Positions 26,527 to 35,211 of a DNA stretch of 45,287 nucleotides are shown one piece after another (the stretch's first letter is position 1; every line of letters starts with the position of its first letter). The DNA comes from Pirellulales bacterium (lineage in GTDB: Bacteria; Planctomycetota; Planctomycetia; Pirellulales; JADZDJ01). The notes beneath the pieces are model-generated. The model worked only from the letters and a program-made list of their open reading frames with translations. It was not told the DNA's origin and searched no databases. Both the position numbers and the translations under genes were made by a program. Location of the stretch: the NCBI GenBank assembly GCA_020851115.1, contig JADZDJ010000140.1, positions 1 to 45,287 of the forward strand. Reading direction: 5' to 3'.

Positions 26527-27180
26527 TCACCAACGCGGTTCTTCACTGCCAACCAGCGGCACGAATCGGCAACCGGTGAGCTTGTGCGACCGTGGTTGGC
26601 CGTTCACTTTTCGGACGGCCTCGAGAGATTGGGCTTCGCTGGCGCCAAGCGGAATCACCAAGATGCCTCCTTCGGAGAGTTGATCGAACAAGAGGGGCGG
26701 CATCCGCTGTGCGGCGGCGGTGCAAATGATTCGGTCGTAAGGGGCAGCTTCCGGCCAGCCATATGTGCCATCGGCGACGATCAACTGGTAGTTCTTGTAG
26801 CCCAGCGATTGCAACATGCGATCGGCCGCGATGGAGAGTTCGGCATGACGCTCAACGCTCGTCACGCAGCCAGCGAGTTCACAGAGCACGGCCGTTTGAT
26901 AGCCGCTACCCGTGCCGATTTCCAAGACTGATTCGCGGCCCGCGAGTTCAAGAGACTCCGTCATGAGAGCCACCATGTAGGGCTGGCTAATGGTCTGGCC
27001 GCAGTCGATATTGAGCGCCCGATCCGCATAGGCGTCGACAAGCTCGCCGGCGGGCACAAACCGCTCGCGCGGGACGGATAACATCGCCCGTAGCACCCGT
27101 GGATTGCGAATGCCGCGCCGCTCGAGTTGATCGGCGAGCATTTTCAGGCGATCGCGCTTGTGATTGGGAGAAATGGGCAT
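26527..27180 (-). CDS. pcm: Protein-L-isoaspartate O-methyltransferase
   Basis: 217 residues. It repairs age-damaged proteins by methylating L-isoaspartyl and D-aspartyl residues with S-adenosylmethionine. Seen: the family-specific GQTISQPYMVALM (residues 61-73), SAM-binding motif I VLEIGTGSGYQTAVL (85-99), motif II-like IVADGTYGWPEAAPYDRI, and the C-terminal LSEGGILVIPLG. ATG 27180 is chosen because the longer frame to 27294 would overlap recJ and adds unrelated residues. The recJ stop lies 65 bp upstream of this start on the same strand, so the two genes may share a transcript. Confidence 0.94.
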   Translation of the reverse strand: MPISPNHKRDRLKMLADQLERRGIRNPRVLRAMLSVPRERFVPAGELVDAYADRALNIDCGQTISQPYMVALMTESLELAGRESVLEIGTGSGYQTAVLCELAGCVTSVERHAELSIAADRMLQSLGYKNYQLIVADGTYGWPEAAPYDRIICTAAAQRMPPLLFDQLSEGGILVIPLGASEAQSLEAVRKVNGQPRSHKLTGCRFVPLVGSEEPRW

Positions 27181-27245
27181 TGTCGACACACCACCTCGGA
27201 AGTGGAGTTCCGGCGCGGTCGTCACGCTTGAAATCGCTGAAATGC

Positions 27246-29012
27246 TCAGCCAACGTGTGCGATCTCCGCGGATTCCGGCAAACACCAGTCGCATACGTGT
27301 AATTCTACCGAGCGGCGGCCATTGAAGTTATTAATCACCGGCTTGAAGGCAATATTAAGGGGGCCGGAGACGTCGGCTAGTTCGTCGGCCCAATCGCCGT
27401 TGCCGAAGGCGACACCGCGGAGTTTTGCGCCGTGTTGCTCCAGTCGCAGAGAGAGATGCCGGCCACTCGTGCCAATTCGCTTGGGGGGCTCGGCCAGTCG
27501 TACGTTGGAAGCGCACAGAAGGGGCCGGTGATTTCCCTGGCCGAATGGGGCGAGTTGTTCGATTTGTTCGACGGCGCGGAGAGTGAGCGAGGCCAGCAAC
27601 GTTTCGCCGTCGATCCAAAGTTCGGCGGTCCGGTGTTCTTTGCGGAGTTGCTTGGCAGCAACCTCGCAGAATTCTTCGCGGAAGGCAGCGACGTGCTGGT
27701 CTTCGATCTTCAACCCGCCGGCCGCCGCATGGCCACCGTGGCTGATGAGTAGGTGCGTGCAGGCGGCGAGGGCTTCGTGCACGCTGAACCCCGGCACGCT
27801 GCGCACCGAGCCGATACCGGGCTTCACGCCGATCTCGTCCTGCGCAATGAGCGCGACGGGGCGATGATATTTCTCGGCGAGCCTTCCCGCGACAATGCCA
27901 ATCACGCCTGGATGCCAGCCCTGCGCGGCCAACACCAGCGCCGAATCTCCCTCGGCGTCGAATCGTTCTTGCACCTGCTTGTTAGCGGCCAGAAAAATGC
28001 TGCGCTCCAAGCTATCGCGACTGCTGTTTAGTTCATGAAGATATTCGGCGAGTGCGTTCGCGCGATCCGACGACTGGGTCGTTAGCAGTTCGACGCCCAG
28101 CAGGGCCTGCCCCAGCCGTCCCGCGGCATTGAGGCGCGGAGCCAACGTGAACCCGACGTCTTCGCATTCCAGAGTCGCTTTTTGATCGAGCTTCGTCAGT
28201 TGCATGAGCGCGGCAATTCCCAGCGTTGGCCGTTGGCGCAAGCTGAACAATCCATGATAGACCAGGATGCGATTTTCATCGACCAGCGGCACGACGTCGG
28301 CCACGGTGCCCAGCGCCGCCAGTCCGACGGCTTGTAGCAAAAAGTCGCGCATCGCATCGGTGACTCGCTTCGCTTGGCACGAGCGCTGGCACAGCGCCCA
28401 GGCAAGTTTGAAGGCGACTCCTGCCCCGCTCAATCCGGCGAATGGATAGGAATATCCAGGCAATCGCGGATGCACCAGCGCTGCAGCCGCGGGCAATTCG
28501 TCCTTCATTTCATGGTGATCGGTGATGATCAACTCGATGCCGATCTCGCGTGCCGTCTGCGCCTCGCCGATACTGCAAATGCCACAATCAACGGTGATCA
28601 CCATTTGGGCACCGCGTTCAGCTAAAACCCGCAAGGCGCCGTCGTTCAGGCCATAGCCTTCGTCGATGCGATTGGGAACGTAGTAACTGACCGCCGCCCC
28701 GAGCAACCGCAAACCGTTCGTGAGAATCGCAGTCGCCGTCATGCCGTCGGCGTCGTAATCGCCGTAAATGACAATCGGTTTGCCCGCTGAAACGGCCGCG
28801 TGAATTCGTTCGACAGCGCCGTTGAGTCCCGGCAGCTCTTCGGGATCGCGCAGGCAGTTGAGCTTGGGATCGAGAAATGATTTGACCGTCGCAGCATCGT
28901 AGATTCCCCGCGCTGCGAGCAACTGGGCAACGACCGCCGATACGCCAGCTTCGCGCTCAAGACGGGCAATTTGCCCCGAATCATGCGGCCGAATCCGCCA
29001 ACGCTTGGGCAT
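27246..29012 (-). CDS. recJ: Single-stranded-DNA-specific exonuclease RecJ
   Basis: 588 residues, the usual RecJ length. This DHH-superfamily 5'-3' exonuclease acts in recombinational and mismatch repair. Motif I is IYGDYDADGMTATA (DYDAD at residues 85-89), motif III is TDHHE (165-168), and AGLSGAGVAFKLAWAL and FTLAPRLNAAGRL carry the later motifs. The DHHA1 region includes HGGHAAAGGLKI, followed by the OB-like C-terminal domain (FGQGNHRPLL). All metal ligands visible in the core are intact. It is followed closely by pcm. Confidence 0.96.
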   Translation of the reverse strand: MPKRWRIRPHDSGQIARLEREAGVSAVVAQLLAARGIYDAATVKSFLDPKLNCLRDPEELPGLNGAVERIHAAVSAGKPIVIYGDYDADGMTATAILTNGLRLLGAAVSYYVPNRIDEGYGLNDGALRVLAERGAQMVITVDCGICSIGEAQTAREIGIELIITDHHEMKDELPAAAALVHPRLPGYSYPFAGLSGAGVAFKLAWALCQRSCQAKRVTDAMRDFLLQAVGLAALGTVADVVPLVDENRILVYHGLFSLRQRPTLGIAALMQLTKLDQKATLECEDVGFTLAPRLNAAGRLGQALLGVELLTTQSSDRANALAEYLHELNSSRDSLERSIFLAANKQVQERFDAEGDSALVLAAQGWHPGVIGIVAGRLAEKYHRPVALIAQDEIGVKPGIGSVRSVPGFSVHEALAACTHLLISHGGHAAAGGLKIEDQHVAAFREEFCEVAAKQLRKEHRTAELWIDGETLLASLTLRAVEQIEQLAPFGQGNHRPLLCASNVRLAEPPKRIGTSGRHLSLRLEQHGAKLRGVAFGNGDWADELADVSGPLNIAFKPVINNFNGRRSVELHVCDWCLPESAEIAHVG

Positions 29013-29117
29013 TTGTCATCCTGACGGAGAAAGGAACACCCGATCGCTGGCGAACTGGTGTCGGATGGAGACATTCAGCAGTCACCGGGCGACCGGACCA
29101 CCAGCCACTCGTCCTTG

Positions 29118-29282
29118 CTACTTCTTCTTTTCCACGTGCAGCGTATGCTTTCGCAACCGCGGATTGTATTTCTTTAGCTTCAATTTCTCACCTCCCGGCT
29201 TGCGGCGGAGAGTGTAGTTGTAATCTCCCGTCTCTTCGCAGACGAGAAAAACGGTTTCGCACTTTTTCTTGCTCTTGGCCAT
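29118..29282 (-). CDS. rpmG: 50S ribosomal protein L33
   Basis: 54 residues matching L33: [19 protein letters not shown], the [18 protein letters not shown] core and a basic end [10 protein letters not shown]. It retains cysteines at two positions in the N-terminal half ([12 protein letters not shown]), but the second CxxC pair of zinc-binding L33 forms is missing. It is therefore probably a zinc-independent or intermediate type. It lies 105 bp upstream of recJ on the same strand; L33 is usually monocistronic, or near secE or trmFO genes that are absent here. Confidence 0.93.
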   Translation of the reverse strand: MAKSKKKCETVFLVCEETGDYNYTLRRKPGGEKLKLKKYNPRLRKHTLHVEKKK

Positions 29283-29494
29283 GACAATTCCTCGCGTTCG
29301 GCAGACAAACAATGCACTTATGAGCGAACATTGTACCGAATCCGCCCGCTCTGCAAACAGGGGCCTCACATGGGACGCATGTCGAATTACGGTCGCCGCA
29401 ATTTGATCGAGGGATTCGCCCTGGCATGGGGCGGCCTCAGCAATTCCGCCGTCCAATCCGGGGGGAGATGGTGAATCGATAAAACTCGCCCCGC

Positions 29495-30556
29495 TCAGGT
29501 GACCGCCGGCGCTTCAGCCAACTTTTCGTACGCCGCCAATATTAACGACTCCGTCTCTTCCCAACCTATGCACGGGTCGGTAATGGAAACGCCGTATTGG
29601 AGCTTCGTCCGGTCGCCGTTGGGTTTTTGGCTTCCTTCGACAAGATTGCTTTCGAGCATCAAGCCGGCGATCGATGAATTGCCGTCTCGCCTTTGATCCA
29701 GCACGCTATTCCACACGACGCACTGGCGGCGGAAGTCTTTATTCGAGTTCGAGTGGCTGCAATCGACGATCAGCCGCGGCGGCAGTTTATGCTTGGCCAG
29801 TTCGTTGGCGGCGGTTCTCAGGCTATCCGGGGAATAATTTGGTCCCGATCGGCCGCCGCGCAAGATGAGACAGCCCCACGGATTGCCGTTGCTTCGAATG
29901 ATACAAGTGCGTCCTTCGTTGTCGATGCCCAAGAATGCATGCGGTGTGCGAGCAGCCATCATTGCGTCGAGCGCCACTTGCAAGCTGCCGTCGGTCCCGT
30001 TTTTGTAGCCGACCGGCATCGACAAGCCGCTGGCCATTTGACGGTGCGTCGGTGACTCGGTCGTGCGAGCACCGATTGAAGCGAGCGTGAGCAAGTCCGC
30101 GATGTACTGTGGCGTGATTGGTTCAAGCATCTCGGTGGCGGCCGGCAAACCCATGTCAGCGACCCGCAGCAATATTCGCCGGGCGGTTCGCAAGCCGGTA
30201 CTTACGTCGAATGTGTCGTCTAGATGAGGATCGTTGATGAGTCCCTTCCAGCCCACCGTCGTCCGCGGCTTTTCGAAATAGACCCGCATCAAGACAAACA
30301 GCTTCTCGCTCACGCGACCGGCGAGTTCTCTGAGCCGCTGGGCATATTCCAGCCCCGATTTTTCGTCGTGAATCGAACAGGGGCCGACGACGACCATCAG
30401 TCGCTGGTCTTCGCCGGAAAGGATTTTTTTAACGACTTCGCGTGCATCGACGACGGTCTGAGCCACCGCCTCGGAAGCGGGCAGTTCGTGCTTCAAATCG
30501 AGGGGCGAAATAATCGGCTCGATGCCGCGGACATTGATATTTTCGGTCTGGTACAT
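29495..30556 (-). CDS. aroG: 3-deoxy-7-phosphoheptulonate synthase (class I DAHP synthase)
   Basis: 353 residues. It catalyses phosphoenolpyruvate plus erythrose 4-phosphate to DAHP, the first step of the shikimate pathway. Characteristic stretches are [41 protein letters not shown] (the KPRT motif), [41 protein letters not shown] and DPCIGWEET. Its length and these motifs match the AroF/AroG/AroH type-I-alpha group that carries an N-terminal extension and is feedback-inhibited by aromatic amino acids. Which isozyme cannot be told. It is divergent from ilvN with 275 bp between starts, in a stretch full of heptamer repeats. Confidence 0.93.
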   Translation of the reverse strand: MYQTENINVRGIEPIISPLDLKHELPASEAVAQTVVDAREVVKKILSGEDQRLMVVVGPCSIHDEKSGLEYAQRLRELAGRVSEKLFVLMRVYFEKPRTTVGWKGLINDPHLDDTFDVSTGLRTARRILLRVADMGLPAATEMLEPITPQYIADLLTLASIGARTTESPTHRQMASGLSMPVGYKNGTDGSLQVALDAMMAARTPHAFLGIDNEGRTCIIRSNGNPWGCLILRGGRSGPNYSPDSLRTAANELAKHKLPPRLIVDCSHSNSNKDFRRQCVVWNSVLDQRRDGNSSIAGLMLESNLVEGSQKPNGDRTKLQYGVSITDPCIGWEETESLILAAYEKLAEAPAVT

Positions 30557-30691
30557 GGGAATATTTCGACTTTAGGTTGCGAACTCGGATCGCAGGGGGT
30601 TTGTCTTTGCAGCCAGCGTAAATTGAACATCTATTGTAACAGCCCTGCTCCAATGCATGAGGTGTCTGGCTGCTTGAAGAAATATGGATGG

Positions 30692-30764
30692 GATTCTGGC
30701 AGATGCTGGATGCTCGATAGCCTGATACTATCCAGCATCCAGAATCGAACAGCCAACATCCAGC
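30692..30764. repeat. Heptamer array with strong hairpin between aroG and ilvN
   Basis: 30702-30722 reads as GATGCTG, GATGCTC, GATAGCC. 30730-30764 reads as five further heptamers (ATCCAGC, ATCCAGA, ATCGAAC, AGCCAAC, ATCCAGC). Because the two halves are complementary, 30706-30720 pairs with 30728-30742 at 14 of 15 positions around a 7-nt loop. It lies about 70 bp before the ilvN start. Confidence 0.6.
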
Positions 30765-30831
30765 CCGGCTCTTGCTCACCCGCCCTAACTCAAGCTATCA
30801 TTTGGAATTACGTCACAAGCCAGGAATAAGT

Positions 30832-31386
30832 ATGCGCCACGTCATTTCCGCCGTCGTCCAGAACGTGCCAGGGGTGCTCGCCCACATTTCGGGCATGCTC
30901 GCCTCGCGCGGCTACAACATCGACAGTCTCGCCGTCGGCGAAACCGAAGACGCCCAACTTTCTCGAATGACCTTTGTCGTCGTCGGCGATGACCGCGTGC
31001 TGGAACAGGTCCGTCGCCAGCTCGAAAAAATAGTCACGGTAGTAAACGTTGACGATATCAGTTCGCAGGATTACGTCGAACGCGATTTGATGCTCATCAA
31101 GGTACGGGCATCGAGCGGGAAACGTCGAGAAATCCGCGAGTTGACCGACATTTTCCGCGGCCGGATCGTGGATGTGGCCAAAGACCAGGTGATCGTTGAA
31201 ATCTCCGGTCAGGAGAAGAAAATCGAAGCTTTCATCGACATGATGCGCCCTTACGGCATTGTCGAGTTGGCGCGCACAGGCCGAATTGCTATGGTCCGCG
31301 GCGTCTGCCGCCCCGACCCGAAAGCAATCGCTGAAGCGAACGCCGACGGTGTCGATGAAGAAACGGCACGAAGCTCATTGGCGTGA
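30832..31386 (+). CDS. ilvN: Acetolactate synthase small (regulatory) subunit
   Basis: 184 residues. It regulates acetohydroxyacid synthase, the first common enzyme of valine, leucine and isoleucine synthesis. The N-terminal ACT domain is clear: MRHVISAVVQNVPGVLAHIS, then GMLASRGYNIDSLAVG, with valine-binding residues in the family's usual place. The C-terminal domain (VERDLMLIKVRA through IVELARTGRIAMVRG) is complete. I use ATG 30832, not the upstream in-frame start at 30772, because the shorter form starts exactly where the family does. The catalytic subunit ilvB is not in this window. ilvC follows 123 bp downstream. Confidence 0.94.
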   Translation: MRHVISAVVQNVPGVLAHISGMLASRGYNIDSLAVGETEDAQLSRMTFVVVGDDRVLEQVRRQLEKIVTVVNVDDISSQDYVERDLMLIKVRASSGKRREIRELTDIFRGRIVDVAKDQVIVEISGQEKKIEAFIDMMRPYGIVELARTGRIAMVRGVCRPDPKAIAEANADGVDEETARSSLA

Positions 31387-31399
31387 AACGATATGAAGC

Positions 31400-31507
31400 G
31401 CTGAATGCTGAATGCTGAATAAATGAACGAAGTGCGGTAATCCTACAATTCCATTGATCATTCATCCTGTATCGTTATTATCCCGAACCCTGAACCCTGA
31501 ACCCTCC
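31400..31507. repeat. Heptamer arrays between ilvN and ilvC
   Basis: GCTGAAT is repeated exactly three times at 31400-31420. From 31452 to 31507 the sequence splits into eight consecutive 7-mers beginning CATTGAT, CATTCAT and ending ACCCTGA, ACCCTGA, ACCCTCC. Equivalently, GAACCCT is repeated three times at 31485-31505. The array ends two bases before the ilvC start codon. Confidence 0.7.
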
Positions 31508-31509
31508 GA

Positions 31510-32514
31510 ATGGCTGCTACCATCTATTACGACAAAGACTGCGATCTTTCCGTTCTCAAGAACAAGACCATCGCCATTTTGGGCTACGGCTCGCAGGGGC
31601 ATGCCCAGGCGCAAAACCTGCGAGACAGCGGCTGCAACGTGATCATCGGCCAGCGGCCGGGCAGCAAGAATTACGAACTGGCGGTTTTGCACGGGTTTAA
31701 ACCGCTGGCGGTCGAAGAAGCCACAAAACAGGCCGACATTGTCAATATTTTGCTGCCGGACGAAGTGCAGGGAGACATCTACCGCCAGCACATCAAGCCG
31801 AACCTCAAGGAAGGCAACGTACTGATGTGCTCGCATGGATTCAACATTCACTTCGGTCAGGTCGAACCTCCGTCGGGAGTTGATGCACTGCTCGTCGCCC
31901 CCAAAGGCCCCGGACATTTGGTGCGCAGCGAATTTGAAAAAGGCGGAGGCGTGCCGTGCTTGATCGCGCTGAGCCAAGACGCCAGCGAAACGACGAAAAA
32001 GATCGGCTTGGCCTACGCGAAGGGCATCGGCGGCTCGCGAGCCGGCGTGATCGAGACGACCTTTGCCGAGGAAACTGAAACCGATCTATTCGGCGAACAA
32101 TCGGTCCTCTGTGGCGGAGTCAGCGCGCTGGTGAAAGCCGGCTTTGAGACGCTGGTTGAAGCGGGCTATCAACCCGAGATGGCCTTTTTCGAGTGCATGC
32201 ATGAACTGAAGCTGATCGTGGATTTATTCTACCAAGGCGGCCTCAATTACATGCGATACAGCGTGTCGAATACGGCTGAGTTTGGCGACTATACGCGCGG
32301 CCCGCGAATCGTCAATGAACAAACCAAGGCCGAGATGAAGAAGATACTTCAAGAGATTCGCTCCGGCCAATTCGCCAGAGAGTGGATCCTGGAGAACAAA
32401 GCTAATGCGCCGGCCTTCAAAGCGACACGCCGTGCCGAGCGCGAACACCCAATCGAAGAAGTCGGCCGCAAGCTGCGAAGACTGATGCCGTGGATTAACG
32501 CCAAGGAAGTGTAG
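31510..32514 (+). CDS. ilvC: Ketol-acid reductoisomerase (NADP+)
   Basis: 334 residues, a class I enzyme. It isomerises and reduces acetolactate or acetohydroxybutyrate in branched-chain amino-acid synthesis using NADPH and Mg2+. The Rossmann motif [13 protein letters not shown] begins at residue 25; its following loop GQRPGSKN carries an Arg and Ser expected for NADPH preference. The C-terminal knotted domain includes [21 protein letters not shown] with the metal-binding Asp and Glu residues, then [13 protein letters not shown] and [13 protein letters not shown]. The gene pairs with ilvN in the same direction. No Shine-Dalgarno is visible because the leader is a heptamer repeat (GAACCCT). 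Confidence 0.96.
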   Translation: MAATIYYDKDCDLSVLKNKTIAILGYGSQGHAQAQNLRDSGCNVIIGQRPGSKNYELAVLHGFKPLAVEEATKQADIVNILLPDEVQGDIYRQHIKPNLKEGNVLMCSHGFNIHFGQVEPPSGVDALLVAPKGPGHLVRSEFEKGGGVPCLIALSQDASETTKKIGLAYAKGIGGSRAGVIETTFAEETETDLFGEQSVLCGGVSALVKAGFETLVEAGYQPEMAFFECMHELKLIVDLFYQGGLNYMRYSVSNTAEFGDYTRGPRIVNEQTKAEMKKILQEIRSGQFAREWILENKANAPAFKATRRAEREHPIEEVGRKLRRLMPWINAKEV

Positions 32515-32576
32515 TGGGTCGGTCGTCCGTGGTCGATCGTCGGCTGCACTTGCTCAAGCGCATCCCGACAATCGAT

Positions 32577-32597
32577 AACCATCAACCATCAACCATG
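32577..32597. repeat. Heptamer repeat containing a start codon
   Basis: AACCATC occurs at 32577-32583 and 32584-32590. A third copy, AACCATG (32591-32597), ends in the ATG that starts the next gene. Confidence 0.6.
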
Positions 32598-32891
32598 CAA
32601 ACCGCCCCAGCCTATCCGCTCACAAAGACCGAAGCTGAGTCGCGCGACTTGTTTGCTCACTTAGCGCCTGGCGACCGCATCGCGGCCACGCACGAAGTGA
32701 AAGTCGGCTTGAAACGGTGGACCGCTAAGACCGTTGGTACGGTGGTCCGCTGCGAGCGGCGGCGGCATGGCCTGCATTTCCGCCGCAATTACGACGACAA
32801 AGTCTTCAGCGACTACCTCATCGTCCGCCGCGACGACGGCGAATTGACGACCGTGACGATGGACGAATTCACGGTGTTGCGACGGGCTTAG
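32595..32891 (+). CDS. Conserved small protein of unknown function
   Basis: 98 residues with no domain I can name. It is rich in charged residues and beta-prone: HLAPGDRIAATHEVKVGLKRW, then a basic segment VRCERRRHGLHFRRNYDDKV, ending LTTVTMDEFTVLRRA. The order could form a small SH3-like barrel with a nucleic-acid-binding surface, but that is inference. The start at ATG 32595 lies inside a heptamer repeat; the in-frame GTG at 32514 would overlap the ilvC stop and adds residues that look like translated spacer. The 80-bp gap to ilvC and the 60-bp gap to the radical SAM gene suggest one transcript. Confidence 0.6.
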   Translation: MQTAPAYPLTKTEAESRDLFAHLAPGDRIAATHEVKVGLKRWTAKTVGTVVRCERRRHGLHFRRNYDDKVFSDYLIVRRDDGELTTVTMDEFTVLRRA

Positions 32892-32951
32892 AATTTCGAC
32901 GGTCTGCGGCATAGAATTGTGGCGCCACTGCATACACTGGGATTGAGCCAC

Positions 32952-33836
32952 ATGCCTGACGATCTGCAATCGTCGCCGCTATTTACCAAGCACGAGCGGA
33001 CGTTCGAGAACTTCCGCTTCGTGTATCCCGTTCTCAGTCGACGCTCGCGTGGACTTTCGCTCGGCGTGAACCTCAATCCCGACAAGGTGTGCAACTTCGA
33101 TTGCATCTACTGCCAAGTCGATCGCACGACGGCGGCCGAAACCACGTTTGTCGAAACCGAGGGGCTGTTGGCCGAGCTCGACATTGGCCTGCGGATGATC
33201 TTGTCGGACGACATCTACCACACCGAGAAGTTCCGCCACACGCCACCTGAATTGCGACACCTCAACGACATCGCATTCTCCGGTGACGGCGAGCCGACGA
33301 CCTATCGCAACTTCGATGAACTCGTCTCCGCCTGTGCGGAAGTCAAGCGGCGGCACAAGCTCGACGATGTAAAAATGGTGCTCATCACCAACGCTAGCAT
33401 GTTTCACCGCGAACATGTGAAACGCGGGTTGGCGATTCTAGATCAGAACAACGGCGAAATCTGGGCCAAGCTTGAAGCCGGCACTGAGGAATATTATCAA
33501 CTCGTCGAACGCACGATGATTCCATTCCGCCAGGTGCTTGAAAACATCGCCGACGCCGCCAAGGTGCGCCCGCTGGTGATTCAGTCGCTGTTTATGCGAA
33601 TCAACGGCGATCCGCCAGCGCCCGCTGAACTCGACGCGTTCTGCGACCGGCTGAACGAAATCACCGCCGTCGGCAAAATCAAATCCGTGCAGATCTACAC
33701 GATTGCCCGCCGGCCGGCCGAGGCCTTTGTTGCGCCGCTGACGAATACCGAAATCGATGCCTTCGTCGAGCAAGTGCGAAGTCGTTGTGGGCTGAACACT
33801 CTCGGCTATTACGGACTCTCGCCGGAGACGTGGTGA
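32952..33836 (+). CDS. Radical SAM protein (COG0731-like)
   Basis: 294 residues. The [4Fe-4S]/SAM motif CX3CX2C is at Cys47, Cys51 and Cys54 in KVCNFDCIYC, followed by the GDGEPTTYRN motif (SAM-amine binding, near residue 113) and a segment LITNASMFHREHVKRGL. This architecture resembles the Fe-S oxidoreductases related to TYW1 and wyosine-type tRNA modification. Without the flavodoxin domain, however, the substrate cannot be assigned. ATG 32952 is preferred over GTG 32919 because of its conserved start context. It is the last gene of the plus-strand ilvN-ilvC run. Confidence 0.83.
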   Translation: MPDDLQSSPLFTKHERTFENFRFVYPVLSRRSRGLSLGVNLNPDKVCNFDCIYCQVDRTTAAETTFVETEGLLAELDIGLRMILSDDIYHTEKFRHTPPELRHLNDIAFSGDGEPTTYRNFDELVSACAEVKRRHKLDDVKMVLITNASMFHREHVKRGLAILDQNNGEIWAKLEAGTEEYYQLVERTMIPFRQVLENIADAAKVRPLVIQSLFMRINGDPPAPAELDAFCDRLNEITAVGKIKSVQIYTIARRPAEAFVAPLTNTEIDAFVEQVRSRCGLNTLGYYGLSPETW

Positions 33837-34098
33837 CCATGATTTGCTCTTTCTTCGCCGGCTTCTTCCGCCTCGATCCATCGCCGGACATTGCTGGCTT
33901 GTTGAAGTCTGAGCATCTCCCATCAGTGTGGCATGAACGTTCATGAGCGGTTTTCCTGCTCGCCGTTCATAACCTATGATTTCCCATCGTTTTACGGCAA
34001 CGGGTCAAAATTCTTCCGCTGGCGAGACTGCGTATTGCTGGACTTGCCCGGCTCAAAGCAGAAACAATAGCGGCAAACACGCTTTCAGGAGTTGCACC

Positions 34099-35097
34099 GT
34101 GAATCGCAATATCGGAAAAGTCGGCACAATCGCCGCGGCACTCGGATGGCTCTCGTTGGCTGTCTTCGCAACACCATCGCAGGCCGAGCAAACCTGGGCA
34201 GAACGCCTTGGTTTTCCGGCGGGCAAGAAAGTGCTGATTCTGTACGCCGACCAGGCCGGAATGACGTATGAAACGAGCGCGGCGGCCGAGACGGCGCTCA
34301 AACAGAATCAAGTGCAATCGGTCGGCAACATGATGCCTGCCCCATGGGGATTGGATTTTGCCCAGCGGGCTGACGACCTGGAAAAATACGATGTCGGTCT
34401 ATCGCTGACGCTGACCAGCGAATATGAAAACTATCGATGGAAGCCGGTGTTGCCCGCCGGCGAAGTTCCGTCGCTGGTCGATTCGAATTCGTACTTGTGG
34501 CGCACGCTCACGCAATTCACCGCTAGCGCGACCAGCGACGACACCGACCGCGAAGTGCAGGCTCAAATTCAGCGCGCCCGTGCCGCCGGTTTCGAGCCTA
34601 GCCATTTGACGCCGCACATGGGCGCGCTCGTCTATCGCCCCGATTTGATGGCCGTTTACCTCGGTGTAGCTCATAAGCATTGGATCCCCGCGATCGTGGT
34701 AGAACTGACGCCACAGCGGCTGGCAGAGTTTCAGCAAAAGGGCTTTCCCTTGACACCAAGCATCGTCGGCATGATTTCCAAGTACCCGTTGCCGAAGCTC
34801 GACGATCTGAAGTTTTCCCCCACGGCCGACAACTACGAAGGTAAACGCAACGCCCTGATGAAGCTCATCCAGTCGCTTTCTCCGGGCCTGACGCAGATTG
34901 TTTTTCGCCCAGCCATCGAAGGAGGAGGGCTGAAGCGAATCGATCCCCATTGGCAACAGCGTCTGTGGGACAACCAATTGCTTTCCGATTCCAAATTGCA
35001 AGAATTCTATCAGAGCCAGAGCGTGATCTTCACAAATTGGAAAGAGATTATGCGACGGTTCGAAGGTGCGGTTCAACGACCAAGCGAAGAGCCCTGA
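34099..35097 (+). CDS. Secreted ChbG/HpnK (YdjC)-like polysaccharide deacetylase
   Basis: 332 residues. A signal peptide (IGKVGTIAAALGWLSLAVFAT, cleavage near SQAEQ) precedes a domain related to the YdjC family of Zn-dependent N- and O-deacetylases on oligosaccharides or hopanoids. Seen are VLILYADQAGMTYETSAAAE (the family's ADDFG-like start, but with the usual second Asp replaced by Gln), YDVGLSLTLTSEYENYRWKP where the LHLxLT motif is expected, and THMGALVYRPDLMAVYLGV (H and the metal-ligand region). Because two canonical ligands are substituted, activity is doubtful. GTG 34099 is chosen for the AGGAG seven bases upstream; the longer frame to 33976 is not signal-peptide-like. Confidence 0.72.
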   Translation: MNRNIGKVGTIAAALGWLSLAVFATPSQAEQTWAERLGFPAGKKVLILYADQAGMTYETSAAAETALKQNQVQSVGNMMPAPWGLDFAQRADDLEKYDVGLSLTLTSEYENYRWKPVLPAGEVPSLVDSNSYLWRTLTQFTASATSDDTDREVQAQIQRARAAGFEPSHLTPHMGALVYRPDLMAVYLGVAHKHWIPAIVVELTPQRLAEFQQKGFPLTPSIVGMISKYPLPKLDDLKFSPTADNYEGKRNALMKLIQSLSPGLTQIVFRPAIEGGGLKRIDPHWQQRLWDNQLLSDSKLQEFYQSQSVIFTNWKEIMRRFEGAVQRPSEEP

Positions 35098-35211
35098 TTG
35101 TCAGTCGCTGGGTGAGCGCCCATGTGCGCTCGCCGCAAGTTCCTGAGAAATTTGGTGTCCGCAGGCAGTCTCCGGCGGTCAATAAACTACCGCGATTCGA
35201 AGGAGTATTCT

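Noticed and set aside
31400-31507. Heptamer arrays as a CRISPR array
   Set aside because: Repeat units are 7 nt with no spacers and no cas genes nearby.
32514-32594. GTG start overlapping the ilvC stop for the small protein
   Set aside because: It would translate the heptamer-containing spacer. The ATG at 32595 gives a more protein-like N-terminus.
33976-34098. Upstream start for the YdjC-like gene
   Set aside because: The extension contains Cys/Trp-rich residues without signal-peptide features, and a good Shine-Dalgarno sits before GTG 34099.
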